DNA of 64,000 nt from Hydrangea macrophylla (GCA_033977485.1 CM066994.1:13699585-13763584), one strand, 5' to 3'; positions 23,225-33,705 are shown, numbered from the stretch's first letter. Notes: a model not told the origin generated them from the sequence alone. Numbers and translations: made by a program.

Positions 23225-23429
23225 CAATCGATTGACATCTATACCAATCGATTGACATCTTTCATGTTCCAATCGATTGACACTTTATGCAATCGATTGA
23301 CATGGATTGTGATCCAATCGATTGAACTTTTTATCAATCGATTGACATCTATACCAATCGATTGAACCTTCTTCCAATCGATTGATGCCACTTTTATACC
23401 AATCGATTGACATCTATACCAATCGATTG
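23225..23429. repeat. CAATCGATTG array 2 in LTR F
   Basis: Ten perfect decamers start at 23225, 23245, 23270, 23290, 23315, 23335, 23355, 23375, 23400 and 23420. Every step is exactly 20 or 25 bp. Spacers are related (ACATCTATAC, AACTTTTTAT) but less conserved than the palindromes. Confidence 0.93.
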
Positions 23430-23755
23430 GCAGTTACAGTTTACTGTTTTACTTGTTTAGATAATGTAATAACTGTTTAGTTATTTATTTACTGTTCAGT
23501 ATTTCCCAGCATGCTTTATTATTGTAATACAGACATGATAACGAGTTAATGCGGCGTAGGATCGTAGTAATAACAAGATTAATGGATAATGTTTATAATG
23601 TTAGATAACGGAATAATTGTGAATCCCTTGGAGTTAACGTTCATTTCATTTAGAGTAGTCAGGCCACATTGGGATTGTCATGTATCGGTGATAGAGTTGA
23701 AATTAAGTAGGTTTGCTAAGATTCGGGAACCTTGCGTGGGCGGGCTTTGGTCGAT

Positions 23756-24060
23756 CATATGTTCTTAAAAGCGGTAGACAGACGAAGGTGTCTATGACTT
23801 GCGGTGAACCGGACCATTTGCCCTAAGATAGCCAGATGATCTAATCATATGTTCTTAAAAGCGGTAGACAGACGAAGGTGTCTATGACATGCGGTGGACC
23901 GTGATCACTGGTAGACGTCGCTAAGTCGTGGCATAGAATGATGTACTGTTGTTTAAAGCGTTATATCCCTGACATGCGATGGACTGTGCATATGTTCTTA
24001 AAAGCGGGGGATGGACTAACGTGGTATCCATGACATGCGGTGAACTGTGCATATGTTCTT
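23756..24060. repeat. CATATGTTCTTAAAAGC minisatellite in LTR F
   Basis: CATATGTTCTTAAAAGC occurs at 23756, 23846, 23989 and 24050. Each copy is followed by variants of GTATCCATGACATGCGGTGA. Its place between the palindrome array and the CTGACG motif matches the GGACACTCCC minisatellite of LTR B. Confidence 0.85.
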
Positions 24061-26650
24061 AAAAGCAGTGGATAAGCAATGGTGTGTTATAGAGTTGAAC
24101 TACGGTCGAGTCTGTTTCCCCTATCTAGACGTGTTATCGGTCTTATAATGAGTAAAACATTAGTAATCGGATAATCGGTTTGATGTAAAAGAAGTTACCC
24201 TCACAAAACTCTAACTTGTTGCGGTTTATAACTTGTAATAACTTCAATAGTTGATACCCTGTTAGTATCTAACTCACTCGGCTTTCATTAAGCTGACGGC
24301 GTTTATGCCGCTGGACATTTCTACGTTCCAGCGCACCCTGGTTATGACTATACAGGTGAAAGGCCTGCAGGAGAGGACTACTATGCCGGTGACGGAGTCC
24401 CTGTGGAGGATTTCCCCAACGGAGGTCAGACCGAAGAAGACTACTATGCCGAGGACTACCTTTATGCCAACTGAAGACTAGACTAGAATTGTAGCTAATT
24501 GTCTTTACCGTTTTAGAATCTTTTTGTAGTCAGGCATATGTTGCCTTGGCATTTGTACTTCCGCTGTCTTATATTTGATTCAAGACTCTGATCTGTAATA
24601 GTTAGTAACTTCTGTTGACTTTGTGATACGTTGTGATCAGAACCTAGACTTCATTGTTGTTACACTATTACTTCTTATTGCTTAGTACTGCGTGGTGTGG
24701 ACAATCATGTGACTTCACCCGTCGCTGCCTTTGGACCCAAAAAGGAAATTTATTTTTCTCTATTTTTGCCGTTCCGGGGCGTGACATGCTTAGATTAATA
24801 ATTCGATCAAAAAGGATGTTAAGTAGATGACTATCATGAGATAGGATGAGAGGGGGTATTTTAGTCCACCTGGCTCCTTCCTCTCTCATTCCATAATCCC
24901 TGGACGATTTGCTTTTAAAATGGTTTCTTAATTTTCCTTTTAAAAATTAAGTGGCAATTCTTTAAATTTGTATTTGAAAAAATGTTTTAAAAAGTGTGGG
25001 TAAAACTGCGAGTATCCACAGTACCTATGTGAGAGCGTATTTGAATACGATTCATAATTGGTAGGTTTAATAGTAACCTCATAATTTATGTAGAAACATG
25101 TTTAGGACCACGTGGGACTTAGAATAAACCCATTTAGAAAAGGTGGGTAGTTAATGTAATTAACATGGGGGTTTCATAATAAAGCTTAAGAAAGATTAGG
25201 GGGTAGAAATGCAATAAGTGAAAAGTTAATGACAACACATATGCATGAAGCATATGTGTCTCATTAACATGATTTATAGAATTTTGAGAGAATCGAGAGC
25301 TCACGAGATTGACGACGCCGCTCTGACAATGTTTCTTGCCTTTTTTTCGCCGTCCGACGTTGGGGTTACGAACCGAGACCATATTTGGACTCGTGGAGGT
25401 AAGAGGATCATATGCACGTCCTTTATTTTTATTTTCGGCAACATTTCTAAGGCAACCGTTCTTAATGGACGATGTTGATGTATCAAACTTATGTACAATT
25501 AAACTAGAACAAGAATTGTGTTTGGTTCTAGCTTGAATCGGGATTTTAGGAGCATAATTGGTTAAGAATCGAACAGGTGAGTGTTCTAATTCCAAAAATT
25601 GGATGTTTAGTTATGTTCATGTGATAATTGTTGCTAATAGTTGCTTAATCCATGCTTATGTACATATATATTGATGAACTTGGGGTAAAAGCATGTCAAT
25701 AATATGAATTTGTTGTGCTTATATGCTTAGTTGTCTAAATGCTTATGTTGATCAATGGGAAGTCAAGTAGTGGTCACCATTCATAGGTCCCATATGTAAG
25801 GGATAGTAAGCCCTCAATGAGTGGGGCGTGGTGATGATCACAATGAAATGTCAGTGACGCCTTCGGGGTCGCAAGAGAGTGTGTGATGCGCTATATGCAA
25901 CCAAAAGTGAAAAAAATCTGGGGAGAGAAGGACCTGGGGGTGGTGGCGGGAGTTAATTGACTTTCCGGATATTATTTTGTTGATGTTTATAATGATTGTT
26001 GCATTTGCATATTGAACATTCTAATAGTATGATTAGTTCCCTCACTAAGCGAAATCTTAAACAAAAATACATTTTCTGTTGTGGTTATTGAATAACCATC
26101 GCAAGTATCGAACGGGAGAATGAGAGGAAATGATCGGCATGACAGGTTAGGTGTGGGAGTTGCATATATGTGGATATGTTCATAAATTTAGGAGTTTAAA
26201 TCTCAGGTTGTAATCCTTGTACTCCAATTGTTTTAAACAACTCATGTGTTTGAGAAAAACTTGTAATATGTCTAGTTGGGTTTTGATGTTGGTTATTTTC
26301 TATGTTATGAGTTGTTTGTTTACAAGGCATAAGTTGTATGAAGTTGGGGAAGAAACTTGGCAAGTTGGGGTTGCTTTTGGGTTATGAGTTTAACTTAACT
26401 TCTCGTTATGTTGAATGGTTGAGCTTATTGGGAGAGGATAGACTTTTAATGCTAATTCATGATCCATGAGAAGAATTTGGGTGTTTTGATTGTCATTTTA
26501 TACTTGAATATCTTGTATTAATGTTTAAAAACACTTGGAAATGATTTGAGAGTAGTTGTAGATGTTTCCACAAAGTTTGGTTAAGTTTGGAGTGGTTTTG
26601 AACTTGTAAATATGCAGTTTTTAGCAGCAGCAGAATATATTCTGCAGAAA

Positions 26651-26830
26651 GTTGGATTGAGCAAACTATATTCTACAGAAAGTTAGATCGATCCAACTCT
26701 TGGCAGAATTGATTCTGGAGGAAGTTAGATCAAGCACAAAGAAAGTTGGATTCAATCTAACTCTTAACAGTATTGATTCTGGAGGAAGTTGGATCAAGCA
26801 CAAAGAAAGTTGGATTGAGCGAACTCTTGG
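26651..26830. repeat. Degenerate GTTGGATCGATCCAAC set in LTR A
   Basis: Several variants of GTTGGATTGAGC, GTTAGATCGATCCAAC, GTTAGATCAAGC and GTTGGATCAAGC occur within a roughly 62-bp tandem unit (AAGCACAAAGAAAGTTGGAT recurs). This looks like an aged version of the palindrome arrays in D, E and F. Confidence 0.6.
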
Positions 26831-27153
26831 TAGAATGTTCACTACCTTTTTGTGCTTTGATTATAGTCAAATTCAAGAGAAAAATGAACATAACTTGGTC
26901 TAGGAAGTTTGTATTCATATGCCGTTTTCAACGTTGAGTTCCTTATTTGAAAAGCTACCTTTTGAGATAGAAACTCGACAAAAATTTTAAAATGACCATT
27001 TTACTCTTGGGGTTAGTTACATGTAAATGAGTTTTATTAAGAGTTTAAAGAGAGTTTAAGCTTGTTTTATGCTATATTCATTGGAGACATGCCTTGGTGA
27101 CATTGTTACATGTGTCCTAATCCGCCCGAGGCAGGTTGGGGTATGACATATGG

Positions 27154-27579
27154 GCACTTTAAAAAAGTCATATAAACTTAAATTAATCATATTTTTTTTT
27201 TTATTTATAAAAAGTGTTTTTTATACTATTAATATTTAGAGAGAAACAGAGTATTGAGAGAGAGGGGAGACATTAGAGAGAGGTAGGAGGAAAATGCAAA
27301 CTGTGTAAAAAGATAGAGAGTTTCAAAATTTAAATTTAAGATAGGATTAAGTGCAAAAGTTTTTGGACTACACACATCAAATTCCAAACCAAAGCATCTA
27401 GTTAGCAAAACCATTCCTTTTTATTTATTTAATGTACACATTTAAATATATAAACAGAAAATTCATCCCTTATCTGAGTTCGGGTATTTGAAAACAAGAA
27501 GGAAAAAAATTAAAAACTAAAGAAAAAGAAGGGAAATCTTGGGCTTTGATTTTTGAATACTTGACTATTAAAAGGCCAA
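27154..27579. other. Intergenic, nothing recognised
   Basis: Host-side DNA to the right of the solo-LTR nest. It is AT-rich with a GAGAGA tract. I see no gene or repeat. Confidence 0.5.
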
Positions 27580-27868
27580 TGTTATAAAACTAATAAAAAA
27601 AAAAGCAAGCACACAAATATGCAAGCACACAAAGGGACACAAATATTTCAGGTGGTTTGGCAATTTGCTTACGTCCACTGCGAAGGGAGTTGTATTATTA
27701 CCTGAGGAAATTGAATACTCAAGCACTTGAACTATCAGCGTATTACAATACACTAATATTTTCCTCACTTTCTCTCTTTCTTTTCTCTGGCTCTATAGCT
27801 GTTTTATGTGTTTTTCAGTGTATCCATTCTTCACCGTGCTCAACAATTTATACGGATTAACCCCGACA
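27580..27868 (-). repeat. LTR-like repeat R, left copy
   Basis: About 289 bp, plus-strand start TGTTATAAAACTAATAA and end TTAACCCCGACA. It is closely similar to 29968-30267. Read on the minus strand it begins TGTCGGGGTTAATCC and later carries GTGGACGTAAGCAAATTGCC, which resembles copia U5 sequence. It abuts the non-autonomous element at 27869 without spacer. A TSD for this copy alone was not found. Confidence 0.6.
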
Positions 27869-29930
27869 TGATAGAGTTGTATTACTTGTCCAATAAGTAA
27901 TGGATTGCATAAGGGGATATTTTATAGGAATTAAGGAAGGGTATACCAAGTTGAATGGTCTCCTCTCATGGGGGTGAATGGTCTAGGGTGAGAGAGTGTG
28001 AGATCTTTGGGGTATTGAGAGTGGGTATATAAAGGATGTGAGGTTTGGGTTATGGGATTTAATCCAAAGTGTCTGGTACCAATTTTTTATTCTCAATAGT
28101 GAAAGAACTAGCCTCTCGAGTGTGGTCGTAGGCAATGTTTGGCCGAACCACGTAGAAATCTGTGTTTTCTTTGGTGTGCATGTTTATTACTGTTGATGTG
28201 TTTTTGTGTGTTTATTGGGAGAATTTGGTTCCGCATTTTAAATTCCCAATAAGTGGCATCAGAACCATGGTGGTGAGATCATGCTGGAGAGAGCACATGG
28301 TGGCAGTGGAATAGAAGCACGGTGGTGCTAAGAAAAGTAGAAGAAAAGAAAAAAAAAAAAAAGAAAAAAAAAAGAAAAGAAAAGAAAAGGCAATTGGTGG
28401 GAGCAGCTAGCGGCGGCAATAACGTGTGAGGCATGTTGTCAGCATTCTGTTTTGGATCCAAAGTTTGGATAGGAAAGTTATCCAGTGTGGTAAGGTGTGC
28501 TACAACTAAGGTTTTGATTGGTTGAATTTCAAGTAGTTTGTGTGAATAACTATATTACTTGGAATTTGGGTCAGAGGTGGTTCCTAAGGTTTTCAGGCGC
28601 TGCGGATTCATTGGTGGGTACAAATTTATGAAATTTTGCACGGATTGAAATTTTTTTTTTGAGTGATAGATCCTATGAATACTGTAGCATGTTGGGATTT
28701 AGGGTTGAAAAATAATTTTGATGCTACTGTGATTGTAGCAGGTTGTGTATGGTGGAGAGGTTTTCACATTCCACTCATACGGGCATTTCTCTTGGGTTGT
28801 TAGATTCCGGGTACGGTAAGTATGTGCTTCTAGAGAAAATAATTTGATGGTTTTCAAGAAGGTACATGCGCATACACATGAGCAATTACCCGACAGAGGT
28901 AAGTGTTAGGATACTGCATGTAGGAACATTGATCAAATATTTTTGGAGCAGGTTCGCTATTTGGGTGGTGTGATATTGATCCCAAAGTTGTGGAGGAATC
29001 TAATATTGTTGCTGAAATCACACACGACGATTAAGAGAAGTGTGTATGGTTTATGTCGTCTGGTTGGTAGAGTTGTACTCCCAAGTTCTCGATTGAAAAA
29101 TTCTTGCAAGTTGGTGAATGACTTATTTCACGATTCAGACGATGGTGAGGGGAAATTCTGTTGGGGAGAAAGAGGGATCGAGGCTCTTCTTTAGTGGAGT
29201 TAATGGATATAATTAACTTTGGGAAGCTGCACATATATTGGTCGCGGTTTGACGAATCGGAGGTGTTGAGAGTTGAGACCATACAAGTTGATTTGGGGTG
29301 TGCATGCTGGTACGAAAGACGGTTAATGTTAAACGGTTTCAAAGCGGTTAGCTTTGTGGGTAATCCGGTTAAGGGGGTGCTGGTCATATGTGAAAGATTG
29401 ATTGGGCGATTTTCAAAAAAGTGATAGAGGGGGTGATTGTTGGGATTATATCACATGTGGGACAATCCCATTAATTTAGGATTGTTGACACGACTAGATT
29501 CCTATTGTGATTTGGTTTCCTTTGTGATAGAGTTGTATTACTTGTCCAATAAGTAATGGGTTGCAAACTCTATGCAAGGGGATCTTGTATAGGAATTTAG
29601 GAAGGCGTACCAAGTTGAGGGGTCTCCCCTTATGGAGGTGTATGGTCTAGGGTGAGAGAGTATGAGTTATTTGGGGTATTGAAAGTGAGTATACAAAGGG
29701 TATGAGGGTTGGGTTATGAGATTTAATCCAAAGTGTCTTGTACCAATTGTTTATTCTCAATAGTGAAAGAACTGGTCTCTCGGGTGTGGCCGTAGGCAAT
29801 GTTTGGCCAAACTACGTAAAAATCTGTGAGTTTTGTGTGTGTGTGTGTGTGTGTGTGTGCGCATATTTAGTATTGTTGATGTATTTCTGTGTGTTTATTG
29901 GGGTTCCGCATTTTAAATTCACAATAGATA
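27869..29930 (+). mobile_element. Non-autonomous copia-like element, 5' LTR truncated
   Basis: The 3' LTR (29438-29930, starting TGTTGGGATTATATCACATG) and the 5' LTR (27869 to about 28250) match from TGATAGAGTTGTATTACTTG onward. The first roughly 95 bp of the 5' LTR are missing, replaced by repeat R. A primer site GTGGCATCAGAACCATGG, close to the initiator-Met tRNA type, follows the 5' LTR. A purine tract AGAGGGGGTGAT precedes the 3' LTR. The 1.19-kb interior has only short ORFs with no gag or pol motif. The 3' LTR carries a (GT)n tract (29837-29860) absent from the 5' copy. It fits a LARD/TRIM-like parasite of a copia element. Confidence 0.75.
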
Positions 29931-29967
29931 TGATCAACTTAGTTGGTATAGGCTCTTGCTAATAACA

Positions 29968-30267
29968 TGTTATCAAGCTAATAATAGATCTAATAATAAA
30001 AGCAAGCACACAAATATGAAATCACACAAAGGGGCACATATATTTCAGGTGATTCGACAATTTGCCTATGTCCACTGCGGAGAGAAGTTGTATTATTACT
30101 TGAAGAAATAGAACAACTCAAGAACTTAAACTATCAGCATATTATAACACACTAATATTTTCTCTCACTTTCTCTCTCTCTTCTCTAGCTCTATAGCTAT
30201 TTTCTGTGTTTTTCAGTATATTCAATCTATTGCCGGGCTCAATAATTTATACAAATTAACCCCAACA
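29968..30267 (-). repeat. LTR-like repeat R, right copy
   Basis: About 300 bp, same family and orientation as 27580-27868, ending TTAACCCCAACA. Together the two copies bracket the non-autonomous element. Flanking bases do not give a matching TSD for either copy or for the pair. Confidence 0.6.
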
Positions 30268-30631
30268 TAATCAATAAATGTGCATAAAAAAATATGACCA
30301 AACATACTACCAACTTTGTAGCCTATTTCACATTTTGCATACCATGTACTATTTACAATACATGTTTAAAGTGACATTCACTCACACTCATAACCGCCAA
30401 TACATATTTATATCAACATTTTCAATAAATACATGCTTATGATTTGAAGAAAAAACGTGATACATAGTTGAATTGCGTGCAATAAAGAAACTTCAGCACC
30501 GACAAAGCATATTATGGCAAATATTCTTTCTATGCTCAATTTGTTCAATTGCAGATATAGAACCTCCTAGGTATTAATGCACTGTTTTTGTCATTTCTTC
30601 TTTTAATTTTATTTTTTTTAAATTTTATTTT

Positions 30632-31120
30632 GCAGTTAAATACATTTTATACCCTGTGGTAAGGCTCCTTTTCACTCTACCTCTATACTTTAAAACTGGA
30701 CACTTAACCTCATGTGATTTCGGACTAAAGTGGAACTGTTAATATTTTTTTCAAAGCTGAATAAAATTCTAAAATTGGCCAAAAATATCTACACTCAACC
30801 CCATCTATAATGTTAGCTTTGGGTTAGTCTCTTATGTGAGGATAAGATTGTCATTTAACCCACCTATATGAGACTAATTTTTAATATTTGATTCCTCTGG
30901 GAGTTAATTTTAGGGTTAACTATCCATATAGGTTAAATTTGATACTTAAATTCTCATATGCAGGGTTAATTATAACAATTAGTCTACATGTGGCTAGTTT
31001 GAAAAATCTTAATAGTTTCATTTTAGTCCAAAATCAAAAGTTGGTTAAGTATCTATTTGTGAACCACAAAAGGTAAAGTGAAACTAGACCTAATCACATA
31101 AAGTAAAATATATTTAACCC
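30632..31120. mobile_element. Diverged Mutator-like MITE
   Basis: The ends (GCAGTTAAATACATTTTATA; complement of TAAAATATATTTAACCC) and the next 40 bp pair imperfectly. A 9-bp TTTTATTTT occurs on both sides (30623-30631, 31121-31129), though it is low complexity. The arms carry the same 'TTTCACTTTACC' flavour as the other MULE-type MITEs. Confidence 0.5.
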
Positions 31121-31221
31121 TTTTATTTTATTACTATAACCAAATCTGCCATGTTAAGCAAAATGCTAAATTAGTGAGTTCGAGACTTCAAATTAGTCCA
31201 TTTGGGTTTAAAAAAAGAGTA

Positions 31222-31385
31222 ATGATAGGCACACAACGAATTATACAATGAATTGCACATACGTGCAGCACATAGTTGAATCTTGTGATGAAAAGTCTGC
31301 ACACTCTTTTTTGTGTGTACAGGATTTTCAGCACAAGGTCTAACTCTGTACTGCACGTTTGTGCAATTCGTTGTGCACCTATCAT
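31222..31385. mobile_element. TA-target MITE, 164 bp
   Basis: TA flanks lie at 31220-31221 and 31386-31387. The ends ATGATAGGCACACAACGAAT and the complement of ATTCGTTGTGCACCTATCAT match nearly perfectly. Confidence 0.75.
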
Positions 31386-31518
31386 TATTGTTAAAAAAAA
31401 TAAATGAAAAAAAAGTTAAAGAAAAAGAAGAAAAAGGTTACTGATCCAGTTGGCATATTGACTATCAAAGCCCTTTGAGAACTATCTTATCTGGTCGGCA
31501 TGTAAAGATATAACCAGA

Positions 31519-31691
31519 AGGAGAAGTATTCAGTGCAGTTTGCTCAATACTGTGCAAACTGTGCCTCTCACAGTTTGCACAGTATTTTTTCCAAAACTGT
31601 TTCTGTTATTTTGAAAACTGTGCAAATACTGTGCAAACTGTGAGAGGCACAGTTTGCACAGCACTGAGGAAACTGCACTGAATACTTCTCC
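31519..31691. mobile_element. MITE with 8-bp TSD TAACCAGA
   Basis: Arms of about 60 bp pair from GGAGAAGTATTCAGTGCAGT inwards through CTGTGCAAACTGTGCCTC. An exact 8-bp duplication TAACCAGA flanks it (31511-31518, 31692-31699), which suggests a hAT-type transposase. The interior repeats CTGTGCAAA several times. Confidence 0.8.
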
Positions 31692-31699
31692 TAACCAGA

Positions 31700-32693
31700 A
31701 CTAGTCTGTCATTAACGCGCAATCATGACCATCGTCACTATTAGAATTTCGTATGTGGAACCCAGAAGGGCCTAATCTAATTAATGGCTAAGATTGTTGG
31801 ATGTAAAATTAGGTGTGAAATTTAATGTGAGTGTAACATTTTTGTTTCGTATAGGGTGGACTAAATACAACACCTTCATTCACAAAATCATCTTTTAATA
31901 CAATATGGTGTATTTTGCAAAAAGATGATGAATTTAGCCCCCTTTTTATATTGGTATGTATCGTTATTGTTTTATATATGATACAATTAAATTTAATTGT
32001 ATCATATATATATATAGTCACATACTATAAAAGTTACCTACGTAACATGATTTGGATACAGTCCAATGTGATCATTGTTATTGTCCAATTATCAAATAAC
32101 AATGTTACTATTAAACGACACTTTAAAAAGTTACTGCCGTACAATAGTACCAAAATACAATAAAATTAGGGGTGAAATCGGTTCAATACGATTGGTTTGG
32201 AGTTGATTTCAAAATCGACCGAAAGGGTACGGTTTGATTTCTCAACAACACAAATTATATGAAAACCGAAAAAATCTATGGAATGGTTCGCTCCATCAAT
32301 TTTTGTTTACTCCTCTAAATAGAATGGCACATATATTTACCATCAATTGGCACTTGCCACACAGTTGTGCAATTATTAATGATTTATAGTAGAATTTTCC
32401 ATTAGTTCATATATACTCTAATGTTTTTCACATGAAAAAGAGAGATCTCATCGATTTCCACGCAAATTCCATAAGGAAAAAACATCACAAGAAGCTCTAT
32501 GGACAATTTAATTGGGGTAAACTATCAAAGTAAAAGATAACTTTGTTATTTTCATTAGCTCGTACTCATACTAGATTAACCCAATCTTGATATATTAATT
32601 ATTAGTACAACCTGGTTAGTACTAAATTGAGGTTGTTCAATTTAGAGCGTCTAATTAGCATGCTTAATTACAAGCATTCTCTCACACTTCGTT
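31700..32693. other. Intergenic, mostly featureless
   Basis: No gene. A fragment near 31735-31845 resembles the 3338-3487 MITE. A TTTAATTGTATCATATATA-type inverted pair lies near 31975-32010. Confidence 0.45.
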
Positions 32694-33165
32694 TGGATTG
32701 AGAGAAATAGAGAGAAGAGAAAGAGTACCACTTTCTCTCCAGTTGTCTCGTTTGGTAATTTAAGTGGGGGGAGAAGAGAAGAGAAATGGAGAGAAAGTGG
32801 AGAGAAATTAAAGAGCCCACTTTTGTTTCTCTCCAAATCGAAGAGATTCCGGGGAGAAAAGAAGAGAAACATAATTAAATAATGTGTAAAAGACCAATAC
32901 ACCCCAAAATACTATTATTTCATCTAACATATATCTCTAATAGAGGATAAAAAAGTAAATTGATTATAAATACTTTTTTTCTTTTCTTTTCTTTTCTCTT
33001 ATGAAAGTTAACCAAACGATAATAAGTTATATTTCTCTTCTCTATTGTCTATCCAAATATAATGGAGAAAACTCAACTTTCTTTTCTCTTCTCTTCTTTT
33101 CTATTCTCTTGATAAGTTTCTCTTCTCTTCTCTCCTCTCCACTTCTCTCAATCCAAACGAAGCGT
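32694..33165. mobile_element. MITE with CTTCGTTTGGATTGAGAG ends
   Basis: The ends (ACACTTCGTTTGGATTGAGA; complement of TCTCAATCCAAACGAAGCGT) pair, and purine-rich arms (AGAGAAGAGAAAG) extend the pairing. No ORF with a domain. CGTTTGG-type ends are common in PIF/Harbinger MITEs, but no TWA duplication is obvious. Confidence 0.65.
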
Positions 33166-33705
33166 TAGTCATTTAAGGCATGCTCTTAATCTTCCTAGAT
33201 CAGTCTAATATTAGCAGAATTAACTTAGTTATTTAATTATCTTTGAGTCCTTAATTAATACAAAGTCATAATTTTCACCAGCTGGAAATTGTATTACGGC
33301 AATCAAATATTGACAAGTTAATTGCAAGAATAAAGTTAGAAAAATTTACATGGTTCCCCAAAAATAGTGCGCCTAATTAGCATTACTTCTTTATTTAAAG
33401 TATCTCTTACATATTTATGCACAGACACTAAAAAAAACGTCACCATTACCAAAATATATCTTTTTACAACAATTGAATCGCGATAATCAGCTTAAGGATA
33501 TAATTAGTGAGTTTAAGCTCGCGAGTCTGGATAACCGACTTTCAAAACCTTTACCCATTCCATTTTCCTTACTTATTAAGTTATTAAAAGTATCTATTAA
33601 TCTTCCCCTCAAAAAGTATCTATTAATCTTTTTTTTTTTTTTATAAAAAAAAGCATCTATTAATGAAATATATATATATATATTATAGTTAGAGAAATAT
33701 TCATT
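33166..33705. other. Intergenic, nothing recognised
   Basis: AT-rich DNA with a direct repeat of AAAGTATCTATTAATCTT (near 33587 and 33615). No gene seen. Confidence 0.5.

Larger units (their letters stand above)
22505..24786 (+). mobile_element. Solo LTR F, TSD TGCTT
   Basis: It starts TGTAATACCCTGTATTTTT and ends TTCCGGGGCGTGACA. Flanks are TGCTT at 22500-22504 and 24787-24791. Length is 2282 bp. Features in order are a palindrome array (22609-22720), a candidate TATA box CTATATATA (about 22781), a purine-rich leader, a second palindrome array (23225-23429), a minisatellite (23756-24060) and TTAAGCTGACGGCGTTTATG near 24287, shared with B. Confidence 0.88.
14974..25020 (+). mobile_element. 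Solo LTR C, split by D, E and F, TSD GTACC
   Basis: It starts TGTAGATACCCCAATTTTG and ends GTATCCACA. Flanks are GTACC at 14969-14973 and 25021-25025. Removing D, E, F and their duplicated target bases leaves about 3.08 kb (14974-15049, 17661-18091, 20161-22504, 24792-25020). The start and the AAATTAAGTGGCAATTC block near its 3' end resemble long LTRs of plant Ty3/gypsy (Tat/Ogre-like) elements; that assignment is from memory of the motif. It is inserted in LTR A. Confidence 0.85.
11749..27148 (+). mobile_element. Solo LTR A (outermost), split by B and C, TSD TATGG
   Basis: It starts TGTAACACCCGTACCC and ends GGTTGGGGTATGACA. It is flanked by TATGG at 11744-11748 and 27149-27153. The LTR exists in three pieces (11749-11978, 14905-14973, 25026-27148), about 2.4 kb in total. 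Pieces were confirmed by colinearity with LTR D, which belongs to the same family: both contain AACAAGAATTG followed by a TTTGGTTCTAGCTTGAATCG block, and both end TCC(G)C..GAGGCAGGTTGGGGTATGACA. The type resembles plant Ty3/gypsy long LTRs, but no pol is present to prove it. Confidence 0.85.

Noticed and set aside
22668..23365. ORFs with CQSIDT.NRL or Arg/Glu-rich strings
   Set aside because: Products of the CAATCGATTG arrays and a purine-rich leader in solo LTR F.
23225..23429. CRISPR-like regularly spaced repeats
   Set aside because: The repeats are 10-bp palindromes with related 10-15 bp spacers, inside a plant solo LTR; no cas genes and the wrong size.
25134..25595. 153-residue minus-strand ORF (also 15662-15863)
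   Set aside because: It lies in homologous parts of LTRs A and D, is open on both strands and has no domain.
28943..29424. Coding gene inside the non-autonomous copia
   Set aside because: Short overlapping ORFs on both strands without gag, protease or RT motifs.
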